Source: CF-161 sp035259145 (lineage in GTDB: Bacteria > Chloroflexota > Dormibacteria > Dormibacterales > Dormibacteraceae). Taken from it: DNA of 17,654 nt. Position numbers and translations under genes: made by a program. Positions 1 to 6,695 of this stretch are shown here, one piece after another; position 1 is the first letter of the stretch; every line of letters begins with the position of its first letter. The notes beneath the pieces were generated by a model that did no database searches, was not told where the DNA came from, and saw only the letters and a list, made by a program, of their open reading frames with translations. The stretch is from positions 1 through 17,654 of the forward strand of contig DATFWQ010000353.1 in NCBI GenBank assembly GCA_035259145.1. Reading direction: 5' to 3'.

Positions 1-2
1 GC

Positions 3-551
3 GTTCCGAGGATGTCGCGCACCCTGCTGGCCCAGCGCCTGCGGTCACTGGAGGTGGATGGGCTGATCGAACACAGCGGTGACGGGTATTACCTGACCGC
101 AGCGGGGAGCGACCTGGTCCCTGTGATCGAGCTTCTTGGCCACTGGGGGCAACGATGGGCAACCAGCAACCTAGGCGACTCCGATCTCGATCCGGCTCTC
201 TTGATGTGGGACATACATCGGCGCGTCCCGGCGGAGCTGCTCCCTCAGCGGCGGGTCGTGATCATGTTTCGCTTTCACGAAGTCAGTAGAGAGCGCTACT
301 GGCTGGTGCTCGAGCCGAACGGCGTCGACGTCTGCTACAAGGACCCGGGCCACCCGGTCGACCTCTACGTGACGAGCTCGCTTCGACTGCTGACGTCGGT
401 CTGGCTCGGACATCGCGACTTCGAGCGCGCAAGGCGGGCCGGAGAGATCGAGCTGGATGGCCCGAAGCATCTCCGCGCGGCCCTTCCGAGCTGGCTCGGT
501 CTGAGTACGTTCGCCCCGTTCGGAACAGCCATGGCCGGAGCCGTCACCTGA
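3..551 (+). CDS. HxlR-family winged-helix regulator with SCP2-like C-terminal domain (5' truncated)
   Basis: The gene enters from the left edge: the codons before the first ATG (position 12) already read as part of the winged helix, so the true start lies outside. The visible N-terminus, 'SRTLLAQRLRSLEVDGLIE', is the recognition-helix and wing segment typical of HxlR/MarR-like regulators, followed by 'YYLTAAGSDLVPVIELLGHW', the usual end of the HxlR domain. The remaining residues, about 60-165, resemble the SCP2-like ligand-binding domain often fused to HxlR regulators in actinobacteria. It is expected to be a cytoplasmic DNA-binding regulator sensing a small hydrophobic ligand. The ligand and target cannot be read from the sequence. 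The stop is TGA at 549-551. Family call is fairly secure; function is inference. Confidence 0.85.
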   Translation, partial: VPRMSRTLLAQRLRSLEVDGLIEHSGDGYYLTAAGSDLVPVIELLGHWGQRWATSNLGDSDLDPALLMWDIHRRVPAELLPQRRVVIMFRFHEVSRERYWLVLEPNGVDVCYKDPGHPVDLYVTSSLRLLTSVWLGHRDFERARRAGEIELDGPKHLRAALPSWLGLSTFAPFGTAMAGAVT

Positions 552-893
552 CGGCGCGCAACCCGACGCTGACCACCATCCCCGCCGCGGCCGGCAGCTT
601 TTCGCCGTGCGCCCTGCCCTGAGAGCAGCCGCCGGCTCATCAGCCTACCGATCAGCGGCCCAGCTCCCGCCCGGCGACGAGGTACCAGGTTGCGCCCGTA
701 CTGTTACAAAGCTCGAGGAGCTGGGGTGGCTTCTGGACTGCGACGAGCAGCGCCCGGCCGCCGGCTCGTGATCCTGCAGCGGGTGGCCTACGGCCTGGGG
801 CAGCGCCGCCATCTGGTCGGATGCGGACACAGCCCAATCGCGCGCTCAGCTCGCGAGTGCTTCCTGATCAACTGCGGAGACGAACGACCGGGC
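552..893. other. 342-base stretch with no convincing gene
   Basis: No frame here gives a recognisable protein. The most coding-like stretch is a plus-strand run from GTG 607 to TGA 769-771 (54 codons, ending in 'VTKLEELGWLLDCDEQRP'), without a Shine-Dalgarno sequence. Minus-strand frames across 645-837 are equally open. The neighbourhood also holds a truncated LacI gene, so this may be gene debris. Confidence 0.4.
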
Positions 894-903
894 CTATGCC
901 CGG
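888..903 (-). terminator. Terminator-like hairpin at the end of the DUF5990 gene
   Basis: CCGGGC (888-893) and GCCCGG (898-903) form a perfect 6-bp stem with a 4-base loop. The loop contains the minus-strand TAG stop codon (894-896) of the DUF5990 gene. There is no T-run, as is common in high-GC genomes, so termination activity is a guess. Confidence 0.35.
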
Positions 904-1373
904 GTGCTTGCGCGAGCGGGCTGATGTACGACCGACCACGTGATGGCCGGTGCGCGCAGTCGAGCGCAGGTCGGATTGCCCTTCTCGTCCGTGAGGTCGA
1001 TGACCGCATGCAGTTCCGCACCCTGCTGAGTGGCTACGCGCACGAGGTCCGGCTGGAGGTCAGACAACATCACCTTCGCGCGTCGGAAGAGGTGGAAGTC
1101 ACCGTCCTTATCGACGGAGCCCCAGTTGAGATAAAGGAACCGGTCGCCGCGCGGTCCCTGCACCAGCGCTCCCCGATAGTCGAAGGCACCGCTTGCCTCG
1201 GGGATGGCCCTCACCTCGACCTGCCAGGTCGCGGACGCTGCGTCGCCTCGAAAGAGCTGCTCGGCCTGCCCACGATTGCCGATACCAACGTGTATGTTCT
1301 TGTTCGGGACGGCGCCGGGTCCAGGCGTGCAGTCGATGCCGGGGAAGTTCCGGCCGTTGATCTGGACGATCAC
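894..1373 (-). CDS. DUF5990 family protein
   Basis: This 159-residue protein is recognised from a chain of conserved blocks: 'VIVQINGRNFPGIDC' at 1-15, 'NIHVGIGNRGQAEQL' at 26-40, 'ATWQVEV' at 48-54, 'RGALVQGPRGDRFLYLNWG' at 67-85, 'FHLFRRAKVML' at 93-103, and 'LTDEKGNPTCARL' near 127-139. These match the DUF5990 family, whose length is about 150-160 residues and whose function is unknown. No signal peptide or membrane segment is visible, so it is probably cytoplasmic. The frame stays open upstream to 1598, but that extension is low-complexity and antisense to the LacI remnant, so GTG 1373 is chosen. A weak -10-like GACAAT lies 7 bases upstream of it, which would suit a leaderless transcript. 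It stands alone and faces away from the LacI remnant. Confidence 0.8.
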   Translation of the reverse strand: MIVQINGRNFPGIDCTPGPGAVPNKNIHVGIGNRGQAEQLFRGDAASATWQVEVRAIPEASGAFDYRGALVQGPRGDRFLYLNWGSVDKDGDFHLFRRAKVMLSDLQPDLVRVATQQGAELHAVIDLTDEKGNPTCARLRAPAITWSVVHQPARASTRA

Positions 1374-1428
1374 CAGCCCGATTGTCGTCGATCGCTCTGG
1401 GCGGTTGCCTGATGCCGTCGAAAGGTGG

Positions 1429-1740
1429 TCTGGCGACCGAGTCGGCCGCGCCGGTGGTGGCGCCGTCGCCGCCGGTGCGGTCGCGACCCGCTCGCTGCAC
1501 GCCCTCGCCCGGCGGGGGATTGCCGTGCCCGGCGAGGTGGCCGTCACGGGGTTCGACGACGGCTCCGTCGCGCGCCATCTGCACCCGCCCCTGACCACGG
1601 TCCGCCAGCCGATCCGGGAGCTCGGCGCGACCGCCTTCGACGTCCTCTACTCTAGGGTCAGCGCCGGCGGCGGCGACCCGGACGCCGTGCTCCCCGTCCG
1701 GCTCGTCGTGCGCGAGAGCTGCGGTTGCGGGAGCGCATAA
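1429..1740 (+). pseudogene. LacI-family repressor, C-terminal remnant
   Basis: The last 90 or so codons before TAA 1738-1740 are the end of a LacI/GalR periplasmic-binding-fold domain. Visible landmarks are 'HALARRGIAVPGEVAVTGF' with the following DDG, then 'PPLTTVRQPIRELGATAF' and the terminal 'LPVRLVVRESCG', which is the hallmark LacI-family ending. The helix-turn-helix and most of the ligand domain are missing. Upstream, the frame merely runs through the start region of the oppositely oriented DUF5990 gene. The left edge given is approximate; homology becomes convincing near 1460. It ends 22 bases before the secreted beta-helix gene, the usual position of a LacI regulator beside a carbohydrate gene, so it was probably that gene's repressor before a rearrangement removed its 5' part. 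It cannot bind DNA as it stands. Confidence 0.75.
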
Positions 1741-1754
1741 GGAGGAAGGAGGAG
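1741..1754 (+). promoter_or_regulatory. Strong double Shine-Dalgarno for the beta-helix gene
   Basis: GGAGGAAGGAGGAG occupies 1741-1754, ending 8 bases before the ATG at 1763. An out-of-frame ATG at 1755 would stop after three codons, so 1763 is the start. Confidence 0.75.
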
Positions 1755-1762
1755 ATGACGAC

Positions 1763-3664
1763 ATGACCGTGCGGAGGTTCTTCTCGCGACGGCAATTGCT
1801 CGTCGCAGCCGCCCTCGCCCTCGGCGCCCTCGCGGTGCCTGCGCCGTCCATGGCAGTCGCCACGACGGCGGCCGAGGACCGGCCCGCGCCGGCCCAGCCG
1901 AACTTCGGACCCAACGTCTTCGTCTTCAACCCCGGCATGCCACAGAGCGAGATCCAGGCCAGGGTGGACACGGTGGCCACCCAGCAGGTCGCGAACCAGT
2001 TCGGCATGCAGCGGTTCGCGCTGCTGTTCGAGCCCGGCACGTACGGCTCGGCGGCGGCCCCCCTGATCTTCCAGGTGGGGTACTACACCACCGTGGCCGG
2101 CCTCGGGGCGTCACCGAGCGACGTCACGATCAACGGCGCGATCGACGTGTTCAACCAATGCTTCTCTGGAAGCTGCACGGCGCTCGACAACTTCTGGCGG
2201 TCGCTGTCGAACCTGACCATCAACGTGACGCTGCCCAACACGCCGCCGAAGTACGTGCCTGCCCCGCCCGACAATCCCTTCTGCGCGAACACAGCCGAGT
2301 TCTGGGCGACGTCGCAGGCCGCACCCGTGCGGCGGGTGCACGTCAACGGCTTCATCACGCTCTTTGACTACTGCTCCAGCCCGGGCTTCTCCAGCGGCGG
2401 GTTCATCGCCGACTCCCTATTCACCGGCAGCACCGTGCTCAACGGCTCCCAGCAGCAGTTCATCGTCCGGAACTCCACCCTCGACGGCTGGACCAACGCG
2501 GTCTGGAACCAGGTTTTCATGGGCGACACAGGCAAGGTGCCTCCACAGAGCTTCGGCAGCCTGGCGCAGCAAGCGGGTGGTCCGCCCCCGTACACCACCC
2601 TGGCGACCAGCCCGGTGACCCGGGAGGAGCCGTACCTGACCGTAGACGGCGCCGGCCTCTTCAGCGTCTTCGTGCCGGCGCTGCAGACCAACTCGTCCGG
2701 CCCCACGTGGACCGCAGGCGCCACGCCGGGCCGGTCGATCCCGATCGGGCGGTTCTTCATCGCGCGGCCGGCCGACTCGGCGGCCAGGATCAATGCGGCA
2801 CTGGCCAGTGGCCGCAACCTGATCCTCAGCCCGGGCGTCTACCACCTGGACCGCAGCCTGGTGGTCCGGCGCGCCGACACCGTGGTGCTCGGGCTCGGCT
2901 TCCCTACGCTCGTGCCGGACCGCGGCACCACGGCGATGCGGGTCGCCGACGTGCGCGGCGTGAAGCTGTCCGGGATGCTGTTCGACGCCGGGGCGGTGAA
3001 CTCCCCGGCGCTGCTCCAGGTGGGCTCGTCCCACCAGGAGGACCGCGAGGACGCCAGCAGCCCGAAGGATCCCACGATGATCCAGGACGTCTTCTTCCGG
3101 GTCGGCGGCGTCGGGCCGGCCAAGGTCGCCACCGCCCTGGTGATCGACAGCGACAACGTCGTCGTCGATGACACCTGGGTCTGGCGGGCCGACCACGGCA
3201 CCGCCGTGGGCTGGACCAGCAACACCAGCGACACCGGCGTCCTGGTCAACGGCGCCGACGTCACGATGTACGGCCTGCTTGTCGAGCACTTCCAGAAGTT
3301 CAACGTGCTCTGGAACGGGGAGAACGGACGCACGGTCTTCTTCCAGAACGAGATGCCGTACGACCCGCCGAACCAGGCAGCCTGGACGCACGACGGCATC
3401 CTCGGCTGGGCCGCCTACAAGGTGGCCGACTCCGTCGAGCACCACGAGGGCTGGGCCCTCGGCGCGTACTGCTTCTTCCACTCGAACCCGACCATCCACG
3501 CCGCGCACGCCTTCGAGGTGCCCATCACGCCCGGCGTCAAGTTCCACGACCTCCTGACGGTCTCGCTGGGAGGCGTGGGCACGATCGACCACGTGATCAA
3601 CGACACGGGCGCGGCCGCGCAGGGCAGCAAGACCATCCCCGTGAACGTGGTCAGCTTCCCGTAG
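1763..3664 (+). CDS. Tat-exported beta-helix protein, GH55 (exo-beta-1,3-glucanase)-like
   Basis: This is a 633-residue secreted protein. The N-terminus carries a Tat motif 'SRRQLL' (residues 8-13), a hydrophobic stretch, and a likely cleavage after 'PSMA' (residue 31). The mature part has the two-block right-handed beta-helix layout of the GH55/pectate-lyase superfamily. Block one includes 'FLFEPGTYG'-like ('LLFEPGTYG'), 'YYTTVAGLGASPSDVTING' and 'FWRSLSNLTIN'. Block two includes 'NLILSPGVYHLDRSLVVRR', 'DTVVLGLGFPTLVPD', 'WRADHGTAVGW' and the terminal 'GTIDHVINDTGA'. Actinobacterial homologues are often misnamed adenylyl cyclase or coagulation factor 5/8 type proteins. The likely role is binding or hydrolysis of beta-1,3-glucan outside the cell, such as fungal wall. 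The catalytic residue was not identified, so the activity is inference. It follows a LacI remnant and ends at a strong hairpin. Confidence 0.85.
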   Translation: MTVRRFFSRRQLLVAAALALGALAVPAPSMAVATTAAEDRPAPAQPNFGPNVFVFNPGMPQSEIQARVDTVATQQVANQFGMQRFALLFEPGTYGSAAAPLIFQVGYYTTVAGLGASPSDVTINGAIDVFNQCFSGSCTALDNFWRSLSNLTINVTLPNTPPKYVPAPPDNPFCANTAEFWATSQAAPVRRVHVNGFITLFDYCSSPGFSSGGFIADSLFTGSTVLNGSQQQFIVRNSTLDGWTNAVWNQVFMGDTGKVPPQSFGSLAQQAGGPPPYTTLATSPVTREEPYLTVDGAGLFSVFVPALQTNSSGPTWTAGATPGRSIPIGRFFIARPADSAARINAALASGRNLILSPGVYHLDRSLVVRRADTVVLGLGFPTLVPDRGTTAMRVADVRGVKLSGMLFDAGAVNSPALLQVGSSHQEDREDASSPKDPTMIQDVFFRVGGVGPAKVATALVIDSDNVVVDDTWVWRADHGTAVGWTSNTSDTGVLVNGADVTMYGLLVEHFQKFNVLWNGENGRTVFFQNEMPYDPPNQAAWTHDGILGWAAYKVADSVEHHEGWALGAYCFFHSNPTIHAAHAFEVPITPGVKFHDLLTVSLGGVGTIDHVINDTGAAAQGSKTIPVNVVSFP

Positions 3665-3692
3665 ATCCAGCTCTCCGACCCATCCGAGGCTA

Positions 3693-3727
3693 TCGAGCGC
3701 CGCCCCCCCTCCCCGGGGCGGCCTCGA
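3693..3727 (+). terminator. Terminator hairpin of the beta-helix gene
   Basis: The inner stem GCCGCCCC (3699-3706) / GGGGCGGC (3715-3722) encloses an 8-base loop. It is extended by TCGAG (3693-3697) / CTCGA (3723-3727) with a single bulged C at 3698, giving 13 base pairs in total. It begins 28 bases after the stop codon. No T-tract follows. Confidence 0.7.
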
Positions 3728-3764
3728 AGAGCACTCGCGCCAGTGCCCGGTCCGGGACGGGATC

Positions 3765-3851
3765 ATGAACGCCATGTACTCGCCCGACGGCAGGTGGTGG
3801 TGGGACGGCGTGCGCTGGGTGCCGGCGCCGCAGGCCAGGCGCGGGCGCTGA
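3765..3851 (+). CDS. 28-residue ORF with a Trp-rich DUF2510-like motif; probably a broken gene start
   Basis: The peptide reads 'MNAMYSPDGRWWWDGVRW' and then 'VPAPQARRGR' before TGA 3849-3851. The 'SPDGRWWWDGxxWVP' motif is the short N-terminal module found at the front of many actinobacterial membrane and signalling proteins. In those proteins a longer chain follows, whereas here a stop comes ten residues later. The same frame then stays open, apart from this TGA, to 4220. This suggests either decay of a longer gene or a true micro-ORF. The Shine-Dalgarno is poor (GGGACGGG). ATG 3774 is an alternative start. No membrane segment is visible. Confidence 0.35.
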   Translation: MNAMYSPDGRWWWDGVRWVPAPQARRGR

Positions 3852-3860
3852 CCGTCGGTC

Positions 3861-4220
3861 GTGGCGGTCGTAGCGGCCCGCGCTCATCGTCGCCGCCCCG
3901 GCGCGCGCGAACCGTCGCGCGCGGCGCAGCCGTGCGCCGACGACAACTACGGCTGGATCGTGAGCGTGAAGGGCTTCCGGTACGACGTGCCGAGGGGGAG
4001 CCCGTTCGAGCGGCCGGAGCCGGCGGATCTGGCAGTCAAACTGGACGCCGTCGAGTGTCGGCATTGCGGTACGCTGCCGCCCCGGGCTAGAGGTGCGGCC
4101 GGAAACCCGGCCGAGGCATCTGGGGGCCAGGTGGTCCGAATGCGCCCGGGCCGCCAACTCGGGGTCCCCGCGAAACCCGTGGGTTTCGTGGGGTGGGGAA
4201 CACCGGAGCACGCGCATTAG
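3861..4220 (+). CDS. Hypothetical ORF, in-frame continuation after the TGA; doubtful or decayed
   Basis: A GTG at 3861, in the same frame as the Trp-rich ORF, opens a 119-codon frame. Only its middle (about 3933-4085) looks like protein: it contains 'DDNYGWIVSVKGFRYDVP', then 'PADLAVKLDAVECRHCG' with a CxxC pair. The first 25 codons are Arg/Ala-rich and the last 40 run through GC-rich palindromes, where coding is doubtful. There is no Shine-Dalgarno. I do not recognise the family. It may be the body of the gene whose front is the 28-residue ORF, interrupted by one nonsense codon, or a chance frame. Confidence 0.28.
   Translation: MAVVAARAHRRRPGAREPSRAAQPCADDNYGWIVSVKGFRYDVPRGSPFERPEPADLAVKLDAVECRHCGTLPPRARGAAGNPAEASGGQVVRMRPGRQLGVPAKPVGFVGWGTPEHAH
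4166..4193. repeat. Palindromic element 1 (13-bp stem)
   Basis: CGAAACCC (4171-4178) and GGGTTTCG (4181-4188) pair perfectly around a GT loop. The stem continues outward through one G-T wobble and four C-G pairs, 4166-4170 with 4189-4193. It shares the 'TTCGTGGGG' end with the palindrome at 4301-4324. Confidence 0.6.
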
Positions 4221-4257
4221 CAATGCGTACGCGAGGAGCGCAGAAGGCCCGGGGAAA

Positions 4258-4310
4258 GGGGCCCCCACGAAGTGGGGATGCAACGGGCCGCATCCGGGGC
4301 CCCCACGAAG
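4258..4310. repeat. Direct repeat pair GGGGCCCCCACGAAG
   Basis: The 15-mer GGGGCCCCCACGAAG occurs at 4258-4272 and again at 4296-4310, 38 bases apart. The first copy forms a small hairpin, CCCCAC (4263-4268) / GTGGGG (4272-4277), with a GAA loop. GGATGC (4276-4281) and GCATCC (4290-4295) form another hairpin between the copies. Confidence 0.6.
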
Positions 4311-4324
4311 CCTGCTTCGTGGGG
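4301..4324. repeat. Palindromic element 2 (10-bp perfect stem)
   Basis: CCCCACGAAG (4301-4310) and CTTCGTGGGG (4315-4324) form a perfect 10-bp stem around CCTG. The candidate GTG start of the MFS gene (4319) lies in its 3' arm, so the structure could mask initiation. The element looks like a member of a dispersed REP-type family. Confidence 0.6.
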
Positions 4325-5524
4325 TGGATAGGCGCCAGAGGTCCAGTCGGGCTTTTCGGCCGCATCTCTAAGCAAGACCTGATCCACCTCGGTCTGCTCT
4401 GGCTTGGCGGCTTCGACCTCAGGGTGACCTTGCTGGCGGTGCCACCGATGATCCCTGCCATCCATCGCGACCTCGGCCTGGACGAGAAGGGCATTTCGGT
4501 ACTCATCGGATTGCCAGTCCTGCTGCTGGCTCTGGCCGCCATACCGGGCTCGCTCATGATCACGCGGCTGGGAGCTCGCCGCGCGCTGCTGACCGGGATG
4601 CTGGCAATTGGACTGGGTTCGGCACTGCGTGGCGTCGGCTTGAGCCTTGCCGTCCTGTTCACAATGACGCTCGTGATGGGCGTCGGCGTGGCAGTGAGCC
4701 AGCCTGTCTTCCCCACACTGACGCGTGAGTGGTTCGGGCAGCGGCTTGCCCTGGCCACTGCGGTCTATTCCAACGGTCTCCTCGTCGGCGAGACGATCCC
4801 CGCCTCATTCACCGGGCCCCGCGTCGCACCCGCTCTCGGTGGTAGCTGGCCGCTCACGTTCGCGGCCTGGTCGATCCCAGCGTTTCTGGCCGCCGGCCTG
4901 GTCATCGCGATCGGCAGGCAGGTCACCGTGGACCCGCGGGCTCCGGCTCGCCGGTGGTGGCCCGACTTCCACAACCGGCAGCTGTGGAAAGTCGGGCTGG
5001 TCATGGGCTTTGCCTCGGCAGCCTATTTCGGCACCAACACGTTCATCCCTGACTTCGTTCTGGCCACGGGGCATCCGGAACTGAAGGACGCCGGCCTGGC
5101 GGCGCTCAACACCTGCCAGCTGGGCGCTTCGCTCCTGGTGCTTCTGGTCTCCGTGCAGCTGGTCGGGCGGCGCTGGCCGTTCGCGGTCGCCGGTGGGCTG
5201 ATAGCCGGCGCGGCGGTCGCCATCGTCCTGACGCCGGGCATCTGGCTGGTTGTCTGGGCAGGCGTCATCGGCTTTGCGTCGGCGCTGGCACTGGTCCTTA
5301 CTCTTGCGCTGCCACCTCTGCTTGTGGGAAGCGAAGACGTGCCTCGCTTCAGCGCCGGCATGTTCCTGATCATCTACGGCTCTTCGTTCGCCGGACCGCT
5401 TGCCGGGGGGACCGCGTGGGACGCCACAGGCTGGCCGCCGGCCTCCTTCCTCGCTCTGGCCGCAGGCGGGGCCCTGATGGTTGCCCTGGTTGCCGGCACT
5501 GACTTTCAGCGACGGCTTCCTTAG
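4319..5524 (+). CDS. MFS transporter, CynX/NimT-like
   Basis: The protein is about 401 residues, with roughly twelve hydrophobic segments, and is an inner-membrane major facilitator. The first helix region 'LGGFDLRVTLLAVPPMIP' followed by 'DLGLDEKGISVLIGLPVLL' is characteristic of the CynX (cyanate)/NimT subgroup. A motif-A-like loop, 'GSLMITRLGARRALL', lies near residues 77-91, with Thr where Asp is common. The substrate cannot be told; the family covers cyanate, nitroimidazoles and various drugs. The start is uncertain: GTG 4319 gives a normal-length N-terminus, but GTG 4193 and ATG 4223 are also in frame. None has a Shine-Dalgarno, and the upstream codons run through repeated palindromes. 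The gene converges on the ChrA gene and their stop codons overlap. Confidence 0.85.
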   Translation: MGWIGARGPVGLFGRISKQDLIHLGLLWLGGFDLRVTLLAVPPMIPAIHRDLGLDEKGISVLIGLPVLLLALAAIPGSLMITRLGARRALLTGMLAIGLGSALRGVGLSLAVLFTMTLVMGVGVAVSQPVFPTLTREWFGQRLALATAVYSNGLLVGETIPASFTGPRVAPALGGSWPLTFAAWSIPAFLAAGLVIAIGRQVTVDPRAPARRWWPDFHNRQLWKVGLVMGFASAAYFGTNTFIPDFVLATGHPELKDAGLAALNTCQLGASLLVLLVSVQLVGRRWPFAVAGGLIAGAAVAIVLTPGIWLVVWAGVIGFASALALVLTLALPPLLVGSEDVPRFSAGMFLIIYGSSFAGPLAGGTAWDATGWPPASFLALAAGGALMVALVAGTDFQRRLP

Positions 5525-6609
5525 GAGCCGATGATGCCGGCCAGGCCGGCGAGGGCACCCACCACCACCAGAGCCGGGGAGGCGAACGGCCAGCGCAGCA
5601 TCAAGCCGGCCGTTGCGACGGCCGCCACCACCGCGAGGAGCCCACTCAGCGCGACGCCCGCCAGCTGTAGGGTGACCCCGGCGATGAGACCCAGTGCGGC
5701 GGCGTTGGCACCGTCAACGAACGCCCGTGCGGCCGGATGATGCTCGACCAGCCGGAGAAGGCGACCGACGAAGGGAATCAGTGCGAAGCCTGGCAGGAAG
5801 ATGCCGGCAGTTGCGGCCACGCTTCCGGGCACCCCTCCGATCAGATAACCGATGAACGCGGCCACGCTGTAGACGGGGCCGGGCGTGGCCTGGGCAATCG
5901 CGATGGCGTCGACCAGCTGCCGGTCGGTCAGCCATTGCATTGTCTGCACCAGGTCCGCCCGAAGAAAGGCAATGAGCACGTAGCCGCTACCGAACGACAG
6001 CGCGCCGACCTTCAGGAAGGCCAGGAAAAGAGCAGGCAGTAAGGACGCCGGCACCAACACGCCGCCGACTGGGGCCATGACGAAAGCGCGCGGCCGGCCA
6101 TGCCGCAGGAGCAGGACCGCACCCCCCAGGACGACGGTCAGTGCGGGGCTGAAGCCAAGAATCAGCATTGCAGCCGCCAGGATGGCGATCGCTGCGCGCG
6201 GCCAGTCTCCGACCATGGCGCGGCCGAGGTCGACCGCCGCCCAGGCGACGATGCCAACCACGATCGGTCTTACACCGGCCAGTACGTGCGCCGCGGCCGG
6301 AAGCCGTCCCCATCGGACGTATGCCCACGCGATCGCCAGCATGAGCAGCGCGGCAGGCAGGATGAAGCCCCCGCCCGCGATCACCATGCCGCGCCAACCG
6401 GCCCGCCGCCGGCCGATGAATATGGCGAGCTCGGTGGAGCTGGGGCCCGGGATCAGGTTGCAGGCGGCGAACATTCGGTTGAACTCTTCGACATCCAGCC
6501 AGCTCCGCCTCGTGACGAGCTCCCTTCGCATCAGCGCAACGTGGGCCGCCGGGCCGCCGAAGCCGATCACTCCGAGCTTGAGGAACGCCAGCGCCAGCTC
6601 TACGAGCAC
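5521..6609 (-). CDS. chrA: Chromate transporter, ChrA (CHR) family
   Basis: This 362-residue inner-membrane protein has the two homologous halves of long-chain CHR transporters. Half one carries 'LKLGVIGFGGPAAHVALM' (residues 10-27) and 'NLIPGPSSTELAIFIG' (51-66). Half two carries 'LKVGALSFGSGYVLIAFL' (199-216) and 'AIAQATPGPVYSVAAFIGY' (237-255). The family expels chromate, lowering cytoplasmic Cr(VI); other oxyanions are possible. The GTG at 6609 is the first start after an in-frame stop, and it lacks a Shine-Dalgarno. A TANNNT-type hexamer, TAGCCT (minus strand, 6621-6616), sits 6 bases upstream, consistent with a leaderless transcript. Divergent from the aminotransferase gene (86-base gap). 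Its TAA overlaps the TAG of the MFS gene. Confidence 0.88.
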   Translation of the reverse strand: MLVELALAFLKLGVIGFGGPAAHVALMRRELVTRRSWLDVEEFNRMFAACNLIPGPSSTELAIFIGRRRAGWRGMVIAGGGFILPAALLMLAIAWAYVRWGRLPAAAHVLAGVRPIVVGIVAWAAVDLGRAMVGDWPRAAIAILAAAMLILGFSPALTVVLGGAVLLLRHGRPRAFVMAPVGGVLVPASLLPALFLAFLKVGALSFGSGYVLIAFLRADLVQTMQWLTDRQLVDAIAIAQATPGPVYSVAAFIGYLIGGVPGSVAATAGIFLPGFALIPFVGRLLRLVEHHPAARAFVDGANAAALGLIAGVTLQLAGVALSGLLAVVAAVATAGLMLRWPFASPALVVVGALAGLAGIIGS

Positions 6610-6695
6610 GGGAAAAGGCTAGAGCCACCGGGCCTCGATGCTTCAGGATGTGTGGGGTTCCGCGGTGAGGAGCACACGGTCATTGACGCGGCCAG

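Noticed and set aside
690..1412. A 240-codon plus-strand frame
   Set aside because: It lies over the DUF5990 gene on the opposite strand, which has clear family blocks; this frame has none.
2417..3775. A 452-codon open frame on the minus strand
   Set aside because: It is antisense to the beta-helix protein and crosses that gene's terminator hairpin; composition is Val/Asp/His-rich shadow sequence.
3849..3851. Selenocysteine or other recoding of the TGA
   Set aside because: No supporting selenoprotein context or conserved downstream family was recognised; simple decay is the plainer explanation.
4161..4324. Possible CRISPR array from the repeated CACGAAG units
   Set aside because: Spacing is irregular, units are partly full palindromes and partly half-sites, and no cas gene is near; a REP-type cluster fits better.
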